NCBI RefSeq assembly: GCF_001428105.1
Contig: NZ_LMSJ01000034.1
Coordinates: forward strand, 130,832 to 194,831
DNA from: Paenibacillus sp. Soil766
GTDB taxonomy: Bacteria > Bacillota > Bacilli > Paenibacillales > NBRC-103111
Length of the DNA: 64,000 nucleotides
Direction of reading: 5' to 3'
Shown here: piece after piece, positions 42,641 through 52,371 of the stretch
How positions within the stretch are numbered: position 1 is the first letter of the stretch
Layout: each line of letters opens with the position of its first letter
Notes under the pieces: model-generated
Database searches by the model: none
What the model was told of the DNA's origin: nothing
What the model saw: only the letters and a program-made list of their open reading frames with translations
Made by a program: the position numbers and the translations under genes

Positions 42641-43180
42641 TTATGCTTTGATGAAGTCAGGATCATCAATGTTGTAAGCAACCCAGCCATCTTTTTCGAT
42701 AAAGAGGCGAACAGCGACGATTTCACGGTTATCCATCAAAGTGAAGAAATGGTTCGTGTTCTCTGGAACAGAAATCACATCCCCTGGCTCGAGTTCAACA
42801 TCGAAATAGCCAAGTTCTTCGGATTTGATAATGAAAATCCCTTTTCCAGACACGATAGCGCGGATTTCATCTTCGGTGTGCGTGTGCACTTGTTCGAATT
42901 TCTTCAGAAGCTCTTCAATATTCGGAGTAACATCAGATAGAGAAATTACGTCCCAAATTTCATAACCGCGTCTAGCAGCTAGATCTTTAATTTCAGCTTC
43001 ATACGTGGAGATGATTTGTGCTTTCTCTTCATCGCTAAGGATGAATTTCTCGCGAAGTGCTTCAGGAAGCTTGTTCGCATCCCAATGCTCGTATACGACT
43101 TCTTGACTATCTAAGAAGGCTTTAACTTCAGCTTCGCCTTCGATGCGTTCATTGGTATTTCGAATTCTAATTTGTGCCAC
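42641..43180 (-). CDS. mtnD: Acireductone dioxygenase (methionine salvage)
   Basis: 179 residues from a GTG at 43180, chosen because AGAGGG lies 7 bases before it and the length then equals the family norm; an upstream in-frame ATG at 43198 overlaps the ribosome site. It oxidises acireductone to the methionine precursor ketomethylthiobutyrate (Fe form). The cupin ligands His99, His101, Glu105 and His144 (HTHTEDE and NTNHFF) are all present. The other salvage genes (mtnA, K, W, X, B) are not in this window, so here it stands alone next to metH. Confidence 0.94.
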   Translation of the reverse strand: MAQIRIRNTNERIEGEAEVKAFLDSQEVVYEHWDANKLPEALREKFILSDEEKAQIISTYEAEIKDLAARRGYEIWDVISLSDVTPNIEELLKKFEQVHTHTEDEIRAIVSGKGIFIIKSEELGYFDVELEPGDVISVPENTNHFFTLMDNREIVAVRLFIEKDGWVAYNIDDPDFIKA

Positions 43181-43394
43181 TTGACATCCCTCTTTCATAA
43201 ATAAATATAACCATATTATAGAGGATATCCAGCTAACTGTCGATGGATGGATATAAATTTTTCCGATAAAACCTATAGGAATTAATCATTATTCAAAATC
43301 TTTTCATAGAAGCCGTATTCTGTTACACTAAATCTTAACATATTTTGTCGTTTTTTATATTCTGCTTTAGGATAAGTTGAAAGGGAGTCTTGCC

Positions 43395-46300
43395 ATGAAG
43401 AAACCACCGATTCAAGAACAGCTTAAGAAGAAGATTATGATCCTAGATGGTGCCATGGGTACGATGATTCAGCAAGAAGACTTGACTGCTGATGATTTCG
43501 GTAGTGATGACCTCGATGGGTGTAATGAAATTCTATGTGTAACACGCCCAGATGTCATTCAAAAAATTCATGAAGCTTATTTCGCCGCTGGCGCTGATAT
43601 GATAGAAACGAATACGTTCGGAACGACGAGCGTCGTACTTGCAGAATATGATTTACAAGACCGTCATCGGGAGTTGAACATCGCCGCTGCGAAATTGGCG
43701 ATTGCTGCCGCTGAGAAATATTCGACACCGGAATGGCCGCGTTACGTTGTAGGTGCTATGGGGCCGACAACCAAGACCTTGTCCGTGACAGGTGGCGTGA
43801 CGTTTGAACAACTGGAAGAAAGTTACTACCAGCAAGCACTTGCGCTTGTTGAAACAGGCGTTGATGCCATGTTACTGGAGACATCCCAAGATACACTGAA
43901 CGTGAAAGCGGGGAGTATCGGGATTCGAAGAGCTTTTGAAACGTTAGGTGTAGAACTCCCAATTATGATCTCGGGTACGATTGAACCGATGGGGACAACA
44001 CTAGCTGGTCAAAATATTGAATCTTTCTATATTTCACTTGAGCATTTGAAGCCAATTTCGATGGGCTTGAACTGTGCGACAGGACCTGAATTTATGCGGG
44101 ATCATATTCGTACACTTTCTGGTATTGCAGATACGGCCATCAGTTGTTATCCGAATGCAGGGTTGCCGGATGAGAATGGGCATTATCATGAGTCTCCAGA
44201 ATCATTGGCCAAAAAGATGGCTGGCTTTGCTGAGCAAGGTTGGCTCAATATTGCCGGTGGTTGCTGCGGGACGACGCCTGATCACATTCGCGCAATGGCC
44301 GAAACGCTTGCGAACTACAAACCAAGAGCTGAATACGGTTCTCATCCACCTGCGATTTCAGGTATTGAGACTGTTTATATCGAGCCGGAAAATCGACCAA
44401 TCATGGTTGGAGAACGGACGAATATCTCCGGATCCAGGAAGTTTAAACGCCTAATTAAAGAAGGCAAATGGGAAGAAGGCTCTGAAATTGCTCGTAATCA
44501 GGTGAAAAATGGCGCACATGTTATCGACATTAATCTACAGGATACGGATATTGATGAAGCTTATGCGGTAGAAGAATTCATGCAAGAAGTTGTCAAAAAA
44601 GTCAAGGTCCCATTAATGATTGACTCGACTTATGATCACATTATTGAGCTTGGACTCAAATATTCGCAAGGTAAAGCCATTATTAACTCGATTAATTTAG
44701 AAGATGGAGAGAGCAAATTTGAAGGTATTTTACCTCTGATCCATCGCTACGGGGCATCCGTCGTTTGTATCTTAATTGATGAGCGTGGGCAGGCTGTTTC
44801 CCGTCAAGCCAAAATCGAAGTGGCAACACGTTCGTATGAGCTGCTTACTGGCAAATACGGTATGAATCCAGAGGATATCATTTTTGACCCGAATATGTTC
44901 CCTGTTGGGTCAGGTGATCCGCAATACATTGGTTCTGCCGTAGAAACAATTGAAGGAATCAAGCTAATCAAAGAGAAGTATCCACTTGCCAAAACGATTC
45001 TAGGACTAAGTAACATCTCATTCGGTTTGCCGGATGCGGGTCGTGAGGTTCTGAATTCAGTTTATTTGTACCATTGTACGAAAGCTGGACTTGATTATGC
45101 CATTGTAAATACGGAGAAACTAGAACGGTATGCGTCGATTCCTGATACGGAAAGGCAGCTGGCAGAGGAACTCATTTATAATACGAATGATGATACCTTG
45201 GCGCAGTTCGTTGCCCATTTCCGTGAGAAGAAGGTCGAGAAGAAGGAGAAGATTTCGAATTTATCTCTGGAAGAAAGACTGGGATCTTATGTTGTTGAAG
45301 GTACGAAGGAAGGCTTAATACCGGATCTAGAGATTGCTCTTCAAACTTATTCACCATTAGAGGTCATCAATGGGCCCCTTATGAAGGGAATGGAGGAAGT
45401 TGGTCGTCTGTTCAATGGTAACGAACTTATCGTGGCTGAGGTGCTTCAAAGTGCTGAGGTAATGAAAGCATCCGTTAATTTCCTGGAGCCGTTCATGGAG
45501 AAATCCGAGAGTGCGGTGAAGGGTAAAATTATTTTGGCAACGGTCAAAGGGGATGTCCACGATATTGGGAAAAATCTCGTTGAAATCATTCTATCCAATA
45601 ATGGATACAAGATTATCAATTTAGGGATTAAAGTACCGCCGGAGCAAATCATTGAAGCTTATCGCAAGGAGCAAGCAGATGCAATCGGGCTGTCCGGCTT
45701 GCTAGTTAAATCCGCGCAACAGATGGTTATCACTGCTCAGGATTTACGGACCGCTGGTGTGGATGTTCCGATTCTCGTCGGTGGTGCTGCGCTTACTCGG
45801 AAATTCACCAAGACACGTATTCAACCTGAATATGAGGGTGTTGTTCTCTATGCGAAGGATGCAATGGATGGTCTGGATATTGCGAACAAACTGAGTGATC
45901 CTGAGCAACGACAACGTTTGATTCAAGAGCTTCGTGAAAGCCTAGAATCCGATGTCATGGACACAGGAAAAAAAGAAGAGAAGATGCCACAGCTTACGCG
46001 TGTGAGTTCTTCTGCTGTATCCAAGGATCTACCTGTTCAGGTGCCGCAAGATACAGATCGTCATATTTTACGGGACTACCCAATTAGTCATTTGATGCCT
46101 TATGTGAACATGCAGATGCTGTTAGGACATCACCTTGGCTTGAAGGGCAAAGTAGAGCAGCTACTGAGCGATAAGGATTCCAAAGCGCTTCAGCTGAAGG
46201 ACACCGTGGATTCTATCCTCCATGCTGCGCAGCATAACGGTATCATTAAGGCTCACGGCATGTATCGTTTCTTCCCAGCACAATCGAACGGAAATGATGT

Positions 46301-46832
46301 CATCATTTATGACCCGCAAGATACGAGCAAGGTGCTTGAGACATTTACATTCCCTCGTCAAGACAAGGAACCGTACCTATGCTTAGCTGATTATTTGAAA
46401 TCCACCGAAAGCGGCGAAATGGACTATGTTGGATTCCTCCTCGTGACAGCTGGACATGATATTAATGAATTGGCCAAAGAATGGCGTGACAAAGGAGATT
46501 ATTTAAAATCCCATGCGTTGCAAGCGACAGCGCTTGAAGTTGCAGAAGGCTTCGCGGAGCGTGTTCATCACATTATGCGCGATGTTGTTGGAATTGCAGA
46601 TCGTGTCGATATGACGATGCAAGAAAGATTTGGTGCTAAATATATTGGACAACGTTTCTCTTTCGGTTATCCAGCATGCCCTAATCTCGAGGATCAAGCG
46701 AAGCTGTTTAATCTGCTGAAGCCTGAAGATATCGGCGTTGAGCTGACGGAGTCGTTCATGATGGAGCCAGAAGCTTCTGTATCTGCGATTGTATTTGCAC
46801 ATAAAGAAGCACGTTATTTTAACGTAGGATAA
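43395..46832 (+). CDS. metH: Cobalamin-dependent methionine synthase MetH
   Basis: 1145 residues from the ATG at 43395 (AAGGGAG 7 bases before). It transfers a methyl group from methyltetrahydrofolate to homocysteine through cobalamin. The four modules are in order: homocysteine domain with zinc ligands Cys227, Cys290 and Cys291 (GGCCGTTP); pterin-binding domain (about 330-610, NISGSRKFK ... NMFPVGSGD); B12 cap and B12 domain with the lower-ligand motif D720-VHDIG (His722); and the SAM-binding reactivation domain to the C-terminus. It is shorter than E. coli MetH, as usual in Firmicutes. No SAM riboswitch or T-box was seen in the 214-base gap upstream. Confidence 0.97.
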   Translation: MKKPPIQEQLKKKIMILDGAMGTMIQQEDLTADDFGSDDLDGCNEILCVTRPDVIQKIHEAYFAAGADMIETNTFGTTSVVLAEYDLQDRHRELNIAAAKLAIAAAEKYSTPEWPRYVVGAMGPTTKTLSVTGGVTFEQLEESYYQQALALVETGVDAMLLETSQDTLNVKAGSIGIRRAFETLGVELPIMISGTIEPMGTTLAGQNIESFYISLEHLKPISMGLNCATGPEFMRDHIRTLSGIADTAISCYPNAGLPDENGHYHESPESLAKKMAGFAEQGWLNIAGGCCGTTPDHIRAMAETLANYKPRAEYGSHPPAISGIETVYIEPENRPIMVGERTNISGSRKFKRLIKEGKWEEGSEIARNQVKNGAHVIDINLQDTDIDEAYAVEEFMQEVVKKVKVPLMIDSTYDHIIELGLKYSQGKAIINSINLEDGESKFEGILPLIHRYGASVVCILIDERGQAVSRQAKIEVATRSYELLTGKYGMNPEDIIFDPNMFPVGSGDPQYIGSAVETIEGIKLIKEKYPLAKTILGLSNISFGLPDAGREVLNSVYLYHCTKAGLDYAIVNTEKLERYASIPDTERQLAEELIYNTNDDTLAQFVAHFREKKVEKKEKISNLSLEERLGSYVVEGTKEGLIPDLEIALQTYSPLEVINGPLMKGMEEVGRLFNGNELIVAEVLQSAEVMKASVNFLEPFMEKSESAVKGKIILATVKGDVHDIGKNLVEIILSNNGYKIINLGIKVPPEQIIEAYRKEQADAIGLSGLLVKSAQQMVITAQDLRTAGVDVPILVGGAALTRKFTKTRIQPEYEGVVLYAKDAMDGLDIANKLSDPEQRQRLIQELRESLESDVMDTGKKEEKMPQLTRVSSSAVSKDLPVQVPQDTDRHILRDYPISHLMPYVNMQMLLGHHLGLKGKVEQLLSDKDSKALQLKDTVDSILHAAQHNGIIKAHGMYRFFPAQSNGNDVIIYDPQDTSKVLETFTFPRQDKEPYLCLADYLKSTESGEMDYVGFLLVTAGHDINELAKEWRDKGDYLKSHALQATALEVAEGFAERVHHIMRDVVGIADRVDMTMQERFGAKYIGQRFSFGYPACPNLEDQAKLFNLLKPEDIGVELTESFMMEPEASVSAIVFAHKEARYFNVG

Positions 46833-46841
46833 GATTGCGAG

Positions 46842-46896
46842 AGCGAGGCAGCGAGTAGGAACGATTATGTTCCGCGGCATCCTCGCTTTCCGTTTT
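46842..46896 (+). terminator. Putative terminator after metH
   Basis: AGCGAGG pairs with CCTCGCT, with an inner GGAAC-GTTCC stem, followed by TTTCCGTTTT. It lies ahead of rnz and weakens any longer N-terminus for that gene. Confidence 0.6.
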
Positions 46897-46932
46897 GACA
46901 ATGAGATATTGAGAAAAGAATGGGGTTGGCTT

Positions 46933-47862
46933 GTGGACTTGTATTTTCTAGGAACGGGGGCAGGCATGCCCTCTAAGCAACGAAATGTAACCTCAATTGC
47001 CTTGAATTTATTAGACGAACGGGGGACATACTGGATTGTTGATTGCGGAGAGGGTACACAGCAGCAGATTTTGAACTCTCCCGTGAAGCTGGGACGTACG
47101 GAGAAAATTTTCATCACACATTTACATGGTGATCACTTATATGGGCTCCCGGGGTTATTGACGAGTCGTTCTTATTTGGGTGGAGATACACCATTGACCT
47201 TATATGGTCCGCGGGGGCTCAAGCAATTCGTAGAAACCGCACTAGAAGTCAGCGGGGCCCATCTGAGCTATATACTTCATCTTGTAGAGCTTGATGAAGA
47301 AGGGATTATTTTCGAAGACGAAAGCTTTCTAGTGGAAACGGCGCGCTTAGAGCATCGGATTGAATGTTACGGTTTCCGCATTGTGGAGAAGGATCAACCT
47401 GGCAAGCTTCTACATGAAAAGCTTAAGGAGCTCGGAATACCAGCAGGTCCGATCTATGGCCAGTTGAAGTTAGGGCATACAGTGCAGCTAGAAGATGGCC
47501 GGACCATTAATGGGCAAGATTTCTTAGGTTCTCCAGTTCCTGGTCGAGTAGTTGTCATTTTAGGAGATACGCGGTATTGTGAGGGAGCTATTAAGTTGGC
47601 AAGAGATGCTGATGTTCTCGTTCATGAAGCTACTTTTGCCATGGATAAGCAGGAGCTAGCCTACGCCTTCGATCATGCAACCTCAACTGATGCGGCACGA
47701 ACCGCACAGGAGGCTGGTGCGAATGTACTGATCATGACGCATCTTAGCTCGCGGTATCAGGGCGAAAGCGTAAATGAACTGCTTCATCAAGCACAGCATG
47801 TTCACTTGAATAGTCACTTGGCAAGGGATTTTTGGAGCTTTGAGATACCTCGCAAAGTGTAA
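46933..47862 (+). CDS. rnz: Ribonuclease Z
   Basis: 309 residues from a GTG at 46933; GGGG lies 7 bases upstream and the protein then begins with VDLYFLGTGAGMPSKQRNVTS as usual. The long frame from 46867 runs through the terminator. The beta-lactamase-fold zinc motif THLHGDHLYG (62-71) and later HEATF and MTHLSSRY segments are present. It trims 3' trailers of tRNA precursors. A strong terminator follows. Confidence 0.95.
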   Translation: MDLYFLGTGAGMPSKQRNVTSIALNLLDERGTYWIVDCGEGTQQQILNSPVKLGRTEKIFITHLHGDHLYGLPGLLTSRSYLGGDTPLTLYGPRGLKQFVETALEVSGAHLSYILHLVELDEEGIIFEDESFLVETARLEHRIECYGFRIVEKDQPGKLLHEKLKELGIPAGPIYGQLKLGHTVQLEDGRTINGQDFLGSPVPGRVVVILGDTRYCEGAIKLARDADVLVHEATFAMDKQELAYAFDHATSTDAARTAQEAGANVLIMTHLSSRYQGESVNELLHQAQHVHLNSHLARDFWSFEIPRKV

Positions 47863-47866
47863 AATA

Positions 47867-47912
47867 AATAAGCTTCTCCTGTTCATTACGAATGGGAGAA
47901 GCTTATTTTTAT
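47867..47912. terminator. Rho-independent terminator after rnz
   Basis: AATAAGCTTCTCC pairs with GGAGAAGCTTATT around 15 bases, followed by TTTTA; an A-tract precedes it. Confidence 0.9.
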
Positions 47913-47980
47913 TTCCTAATGACAATTTCCTATGTTCACCTCATACACTAAACAAAACCAACGGAAATCGAGGTGGAGGC

Positions 47981-48082
47981 ATGGAAATTACACTCGGTGA
48001 AGTGCTGCTTTCTATCTTTATATCCTCGATCTTTTTCATTCTGATTAAGGAAATTAGAAAATCATACAAAGATTCAGAATAA
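47981..48082 (+). CDS. Small membrane peptide, 33 residues
   Basis: MEITLGEVLLSIFISSIFFILI makes one membrane helix, followed by a basic/acidic tail (KEIRKSYKDSE). The strong GAGGTGGAGG ribosome site right before the ATG and the clean helix support a real gene. It is far too short to assign; the longer frame from 47840 crosses the rnz terminator and is not real. It stands alone before the SLH protein gene. The function is unknown: it could be a regulator peptide or a toxin-like peptide. Confidence 0.6.
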   Translation: MEITLGEVLLSIFISSIFFILIKEIRKSYKDSE

Positions 48083-48094
48083 TCGGAAGATTAG

Positions 48095-48128
48095 ATCAAA
48101 AGCCCTATACGCAAATATGGGTCTTTTG
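48095..48128 (+). other. Hairpin between the small peptide and the SLH protein gene
   Basis: ATCAAAAG and CTTTTGAT pair, with an inner CCC-GGG and one bulged T. No T-run follows, so termination is doubtful. Confidence 0.4.
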
Positions 48129-48166
48129 ATAAAATAGTTGTAAACGCTTAATAAATGGGGGTGGAC

Positions 48167-51100
48167 ATGACGTATCCGGTTTACAGATTGACTGTATACC
48201 ATTTTGCTTTACTCATTTCTATTTGTGTCATTATTGGGATAGTATGTCAATCAAGAGATACCTATGCCTCTGAAATACCCGTTTCTCAAGGTAAATCTGC
48301 TGTTGCATCATCGGTAACAGGAGCAACATATCTGGCAAGTCACGCAGTGGACGGATTCATATATACCAAATGGGTAGCAAGTAATTCACAACTCCCACAG
48401 TGGCTAACAGTGGATCTTTCTCAAAATGTACATGTTTCACGTGTTGAAACTGTGTTTGAACATGTACATAGTTCGTATTCATATAAGATTGAATCCTCGA
48501 TCGATGGTATCAACTGGAGCATTTTTGTGGATCGTTCTGCGAATACAGCCATAAATTTCCCTTATTATTCTGACACAGGTGATGTTCTTGCCAGATTCGT
48601 CAGATTACAAGTAGTAGGCGTTGGCTCGCCAGGAGATCAAGCCAGTGTGTTTGACTTTCGCGTGTATGCAACGAATGATTCACTGGCGCTTCTGTCACAA
48701 AATAAGACGACGGCTGCTTTATCTAGTTTTTCTGGTTCTTGGGGCTCTGATAAGGCTGTGGATGGACAATTGTTATCTAGTTGGGCTCCCAGTAGTACAT
48801 CATTACCTCAATGGATGGTTGTGGATCTGGGGCAACTACGCAATGTGCAGCGCTTTGAGACGACATATTCAAATATCCAGGACATATATGGTTACAAAAT
48901 TGATTTCTCTATAGATGGTATTACCTGGTATACCTTTACCGATCGAACAGGGAACATGCAGGTAGGAAATCCGCGTTATGTGGATGAAGGGAATGTCACG
49001 GCACGATACTTTCGATTAACAACAACAGGTGTTGCTTCGGGAGGGTATGCGAGCGTTGCAGAGTTCCAAATCTATGGGCCGGATGGCGGATTAAATACAA
49101 ATTCCAATCCACAAACGCTAACGCGTATGTATTTGGATGACGAAGGTTATAGCCTGCAACCTAATGAAACGATAGCCAGTTACTTAACAGGGGTTTATGC
49201 GAATGGTACTACCTTTCCTATCCAATCTGGCGCCATCTACAGGGTTGCTAATACAGCTGTGGCAACAGTCAATGCGAATGGCGTTATCACGGGAGTTGCT
49301 GCTGGCTCAACAACCTTGACGGTAACCTATAATGGCCAATCAACTTCAGCCAACATTGCGGTAACTTCAACTTTGGCAAATTTGAATCGTATAGCCTTTG
49401 ATTCTTATTCGTATTCACTCCAATCAGGGACAACACGGTCTCCCTATGTAATTGGATATAAAAATGATAGTAGTACACAAACATTGACAACGGGTCTGAC
49501 TTTTACTAGCTCAAATCCTGCCGCGGCTAGTGTAAATTCTAATGGCATGGTGACAGGCCTTTCGCCTGGCATAACGACGATTACAGCATTCTATGGCAGT
49601 TTCACAGCATCAGCGAGTGTGAATGTGACAACTACCGTTAGTCGGATTGAAGCTGATGAAAGTACCATTTACTTGGAAGTAAGTGGTACTCAGTATCTTT
49701 CAATACTTGCCTATGATTCGCAATATAATGAAACTGACGTAACCTCGAGTACGAGTTTTACAAGTTCCAATTCATCTGTCGCTACCATAAGTAGTTACGG
49801 TTATATCACAGCAGTAAGTGCAGGGAGTGCAATTATTACTGCAACTTATAGCGGGATCTCGACAACAATTTATATCACGGTTGGATTCAAAGACATAATA
49901 GCTCCTACATGGAATTATGGCGCCAATGTAACGGTAACACCAAGCACGGGTTCTTCTGTAACTTTAACCTGGTCGGCAGCAACAGACAATGTTGGGGTCA
50001 CTTCTTATCGGATCTATAAGGATTCTGAGCTGGTAACGACGGTTAGCGGAAGTGAGCTAACTACGAACATATCAGGCTTAACAGTGGGCATAGACATGAA
50101 TTTCAAAATGGAAGCGGGAGATGGAGCGAATAATTGGTCTTCTACGGGTCCCAGTGTGAACTACTCATTAACGATGGAGTTGAAGTCAACGAGTTCTTCG
50201 ACGCGCCTAATTTCTAGTGTGCGGGTCCGTGAAGCTGCACCAGACGGCAGGATGCGCTCAAGATATCACGCGGATGAAGGAGAGTTAAGAGATGCTTTCA
50301 TCGCATTAAATGAGGGATCGGCATCATCTTTACTCCTACAAATTCAAGATGATCATGATACGACAGTGGTCGAATTCGCATCCAGCGTATTTGATGATTT
50401 ACAAGAGATGGGGATAAATGGAAGTGTTCAACTGGATATGAATGCCATTCAATTTACAATTCCGTTGCTTCTTTTCAAAAATCATGTGAATGAAGCTACA
50501 AGTTCGAATGGACTATTCTCTGTGATTATTCGACATGAAGCAAGTCAACTTGCAGAAAGGTTACAAGAAAAAGCAACTGCCGAACAAACAGCTTTGTTGA
50601 TTACGAATCCAATTGAGTTTGAAATCCAAGCAGGCGGCGTTGCGATTCGTCAGTATGATAACATGACCGTGGAGAGATCAATCGCGCTTCCAGGCACTTC
50701 TTACACAACCAATGTGACTGCTGTACGCTTGAATGTAGAATCAGGAGAGATAACCTTCGTTTCATCTCTATTACTCAGTAGCGATGAGCAATGGAAGATG
50801 GTCATTAAAGACCAATATGGTGGGTTATATACCATCATTCAGAAGGATAAGCATTTTGAAGATATGGGGACGCACTGGGCAAGAGAAGATGTAGAAAAAC
50901 TTGCTTCCAAAAGGATTATTTCTGGCGTAGATGAACAAAACTTCTCACCTGAGAAGGAAATATCTCGCGCTGAATTTGCTGCGTTGCTTATTCGTGCGCT
51001 TGGAATGGAAGTAAATGAATCAAAGCCTGGAACCTCTGGTTTTCGGGATATTATGGAAAGAGACTGGTATGCCCAAATGGTGAACACAGCGGCTGCAGCC

Positions 51101-51421
51101 GGCCTCATTGAGGGCTTCGAAGACGGGACATTCCGACCACTACTACAAGTGACACGTGAGCAGATGGCAGCAATGATCAATAGAACGATTCAAATCACAG
51201 GCAGCCAGCCAGAAAGCTACACGCAAGATACAGTTCTTAGTCCATTTGTAGATCAACATGCAATCGACAACTGGGCGAGGCAAGCGATGGCATTTACTCT
51301 TCAAACGGGGTTAATTCAAGGTGTCACCGAGACGCAGCTTAACCCCAACGCATTCGCGACGAGAGCACAAGCGGCAGTCATGTTGAAACGGTTATTAATC
51401 TATTTGCAATATATGAATTGA
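48167..51421 (+). CDS. S-layer-anchored surface protein with discoidin, Big2 and FN3 domains
   Basis: 1084 residues from the ATG at 48167, 2-5 bases after GGGGGTGG; an upstream ATG at 48155 is less well placed. A signal sequence (about 1-36) precedes two F5/8 type C domains (about 37-165 and 168-300, each with QWLTVDL/QWMVVDLGQ), three bacterial Ig-like Big2 domains (about 308-570, each ending in the 'A-V-x-A-G-x-x-x-I-T-x-x-Y' pattern), an FN3 domain (about 575-660), an unassigned region (660-890) and three SLH domains (about 898-1084, WAREDVEKLASKRIISG and so on). SLH domains bind secondary wall polymer. Likely binding partner is sugar or glycan through the discoidin domains; the ligand is unknown. 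Confidence 0.93.
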   Translation: MTYPVYRLTVYHFALLISICVIIGIVCQSRDTYASEIPVSQGKSAVASSVTGATYLASHAVDGFIYTKWVASNSQLPQWLTVDLSQNVHVSRVETVFEHVHSSYSYKIESSIDGINWSIFVDRSANTAINFPYYSDTGDVLARFVRLQVVGVGSPGDQASVFDFRVYATNDSLALLSQNKTTAALSSFSGSWGSDKAVDGQLLSSWAPSSTSLPQWMVVDLGQLRNVQRFETTYSNIQDIYGYKIDFSIDGITWYTFTDRTGNMQVGNPRYVDEGNVTARYFRLTTTGVASGGYASVAEFQIYGPDGGLNTNSNPQTLTRMYLDDEGYSLQPNETIASYLTGVYANGTTFPIQSGAIYRVANTAVATVNANGVITGVAAGSTTLTVTYNGQSTSANIAVTSTLANLNRIAFDSYSYSLQSGTTRSPYVIGYKNDSSTQTLTTGLTFTSSNPAAASVNSNGMVTGLSPGITTITAFYGSFTASASVNVTTTVSRIEADESTIYLEVSGTQYLSILAYDSQYNETDVTSSTSFTSSNSSVATISSYGYITAVSAGSAIITATYSGISTTIYITVGFKDIIAPTWNYGANVTVTPSTGSSVTLTWSAATDNVGVTSYRIYKDSELVTTVSGSELTTNISGLTVGIDMNFKMEAGDGANNWSSTGPSVNYSLTMELKSTSSSTRLISSVRVREAAPDGRMRSRYHADEGELRDAFIALNEGSASSLLLQIQDDHDTTVVEFASSVFDDLQEMGINGSVQLDMNAIQFTIPLLLFKNHVNEATSSNGLFSVIIRHEASQLAERLQEKATAEQTALLITNPIEFEIQAGGVAIRQYDNMTVERSIALPGTSYTTNVTAVRLNVESGEITFVSSLLLSSDEQWKMVIKDQYGGLYTIIQKDKHFEDMGTHWAREDVEKLASKRIISGVDEQNFSPEKEISRAEFAALLIRALGMEVNESKPGTSGFRDIMERDWYAQMVNTAAAAGLIEGFEDGTFRPLLQVTREQMAAMINRTIQITGSQPESYTQDTVLSPFVDQHAIDNWARQAMAFTLQTGLIQGVTETQLNPNAFATRAQAAVMLKRLLIYLQYMN

Positions 51422-51432
51422 TTGAGTCTTAC

Positions 51433-51466
51433 AAACACAATTCGCCTTTGGCTGATTGTGTTTTTT
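51433..51466 (+). terminator. Rho-independent terminator after the SLH protein gene
   Basis: AAACACAAT pairs with ATTGTGTTT, inner GCC-GGC, followed by TTTTTT. Confidence 0.85.
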
Positions 51467-51580
51467 ATATTTTTCAGAAAAAGGCCAATCATTACAAAAC
51501 CTTCACAACCAGCAAATAAGCAGAAAATAAAGCTTTGGTAATCTGGAGTTGTAAACTCTAGTTGAGAGGCGTGAGGAATA

Positions 51581-52354
51581 ATGAATGGAGTACCTCTATT
51601 GACGGCGCCACAACCTGCCAAGCTGATAGTGAAGCTTGCTAGTTATGAACAAGAAATTGAGCAAGCCATGCAATTACGGTATCAAATATTTGTGGAGGAA
51701 GAGAAAAACTTACGTTTGATGAATGAACAAAAGCTTGAATGTGATGTGTATGATTCCTATTGTGATCACTTGATTGTCAAAGACCTTGAAACCGATCAAG
51801 TAATTGGTACTTATCGACTTCTACCTGGTGATCGGGCAATCGCGGGGATTGGATTTTATTCCGAAACCGAATTTAATTTAAGCGCGCTTGCAGAATTACG
51901 ACATCAATCATTGGAACTGGGGCGAAGTTGCATTGCGCCAGCATATCGTGGGGGAAGGGCCATTCAACTGTTGTGGGAAGGGATTGCCAGTTATATTAGT
52001 GAGCGCAAATTCACTCATTTAATCGGATGTGCGAGTGTACACTTCTCAACAATTGAAGCTTTAAATGAAATGTATACGATGTTGAAGCAGAAACAAGTGC
52101 TGACAGATCGATTTGGGATAGAACCCCTAGAATCACATCGGATTTCTGGCCTAGCTCAAATTGATCTCTCTTGTAATGAGAAGGAGATGTTTCGCAAACT
52201 GCCACCCTTGATGAAAGGCTACCAATGGCTTGGAGCTGAAATTGGCGGGGATCCTGCGTATGATGAGCTGTTTGGGACGGTTGATTTTTTTATCATACTA
52301 CAAAGGGATAATGTGGCGCGTCGGTATAAACGTCATTTTCTAAATGCAGAGTGA
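51581..52354 (+). CDS. OlsB-like N-acyltransferase (GNAT fold)
   Basis: 257 residues. Motifs match the ornithine-lipid synthase OlsB/autoinducer-synthase-like GNAT family: LRYQIFVEEE at the N-terminus, GTYRLLPGD, and LELGRSCIAPAYRGGRAIQLLWEGIASY, where the Glu-Leu-Gly-Arg-Ser segment is family-specific. OlsB joins a 3-hydroxyacyl chain from ACP to the alpha amine of ornithine. The C-terminal DYFIILQRDNVARRYKRHF-like end is also typical. The gene is followed 17 bases later by an acyltransferase, giving the two-step layout of an aminolipid pathway. The amino acid is not predictable. Confidence 0.78.
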   Translation: MNGVPLLTAPQPAKLIVKLASYEQEIEQAMQLRYQIFVEEEKNLRLMNEQKLECDVYDSYCDHLIVKDLETDQVIGTYRLLPGDRAIAGIGFYSETEFNLSALAELRHQSLELGRSCIAPAYRGGRAIQLLWEGIASYISERKFTHLIGCASVHFSTIEALNEMYTMLKQKQVLTDRFGIEPLESHRISGLAQIDLSCNEKEMFRKLPPLMKGYQWLGAEIGGDPAYDELFGTVDFFIILQRDNVARRYKRHFLNAE

Positions 52355-52371
52355 GATGAGGTGGGCTTGCC

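Noticed and set aside
43181..43394. Possible SAM riboswitch or T-box before metH
   Set aside because: No kink-turn, no specifier or T-box sequence and no terminator hairpin found in the gap.
46867..46932. Longer N-terminus for rnz
   Set aside because: It would pass through the metH terminator hairpin and the GTG at 46933 fits the family start and ribosome site.
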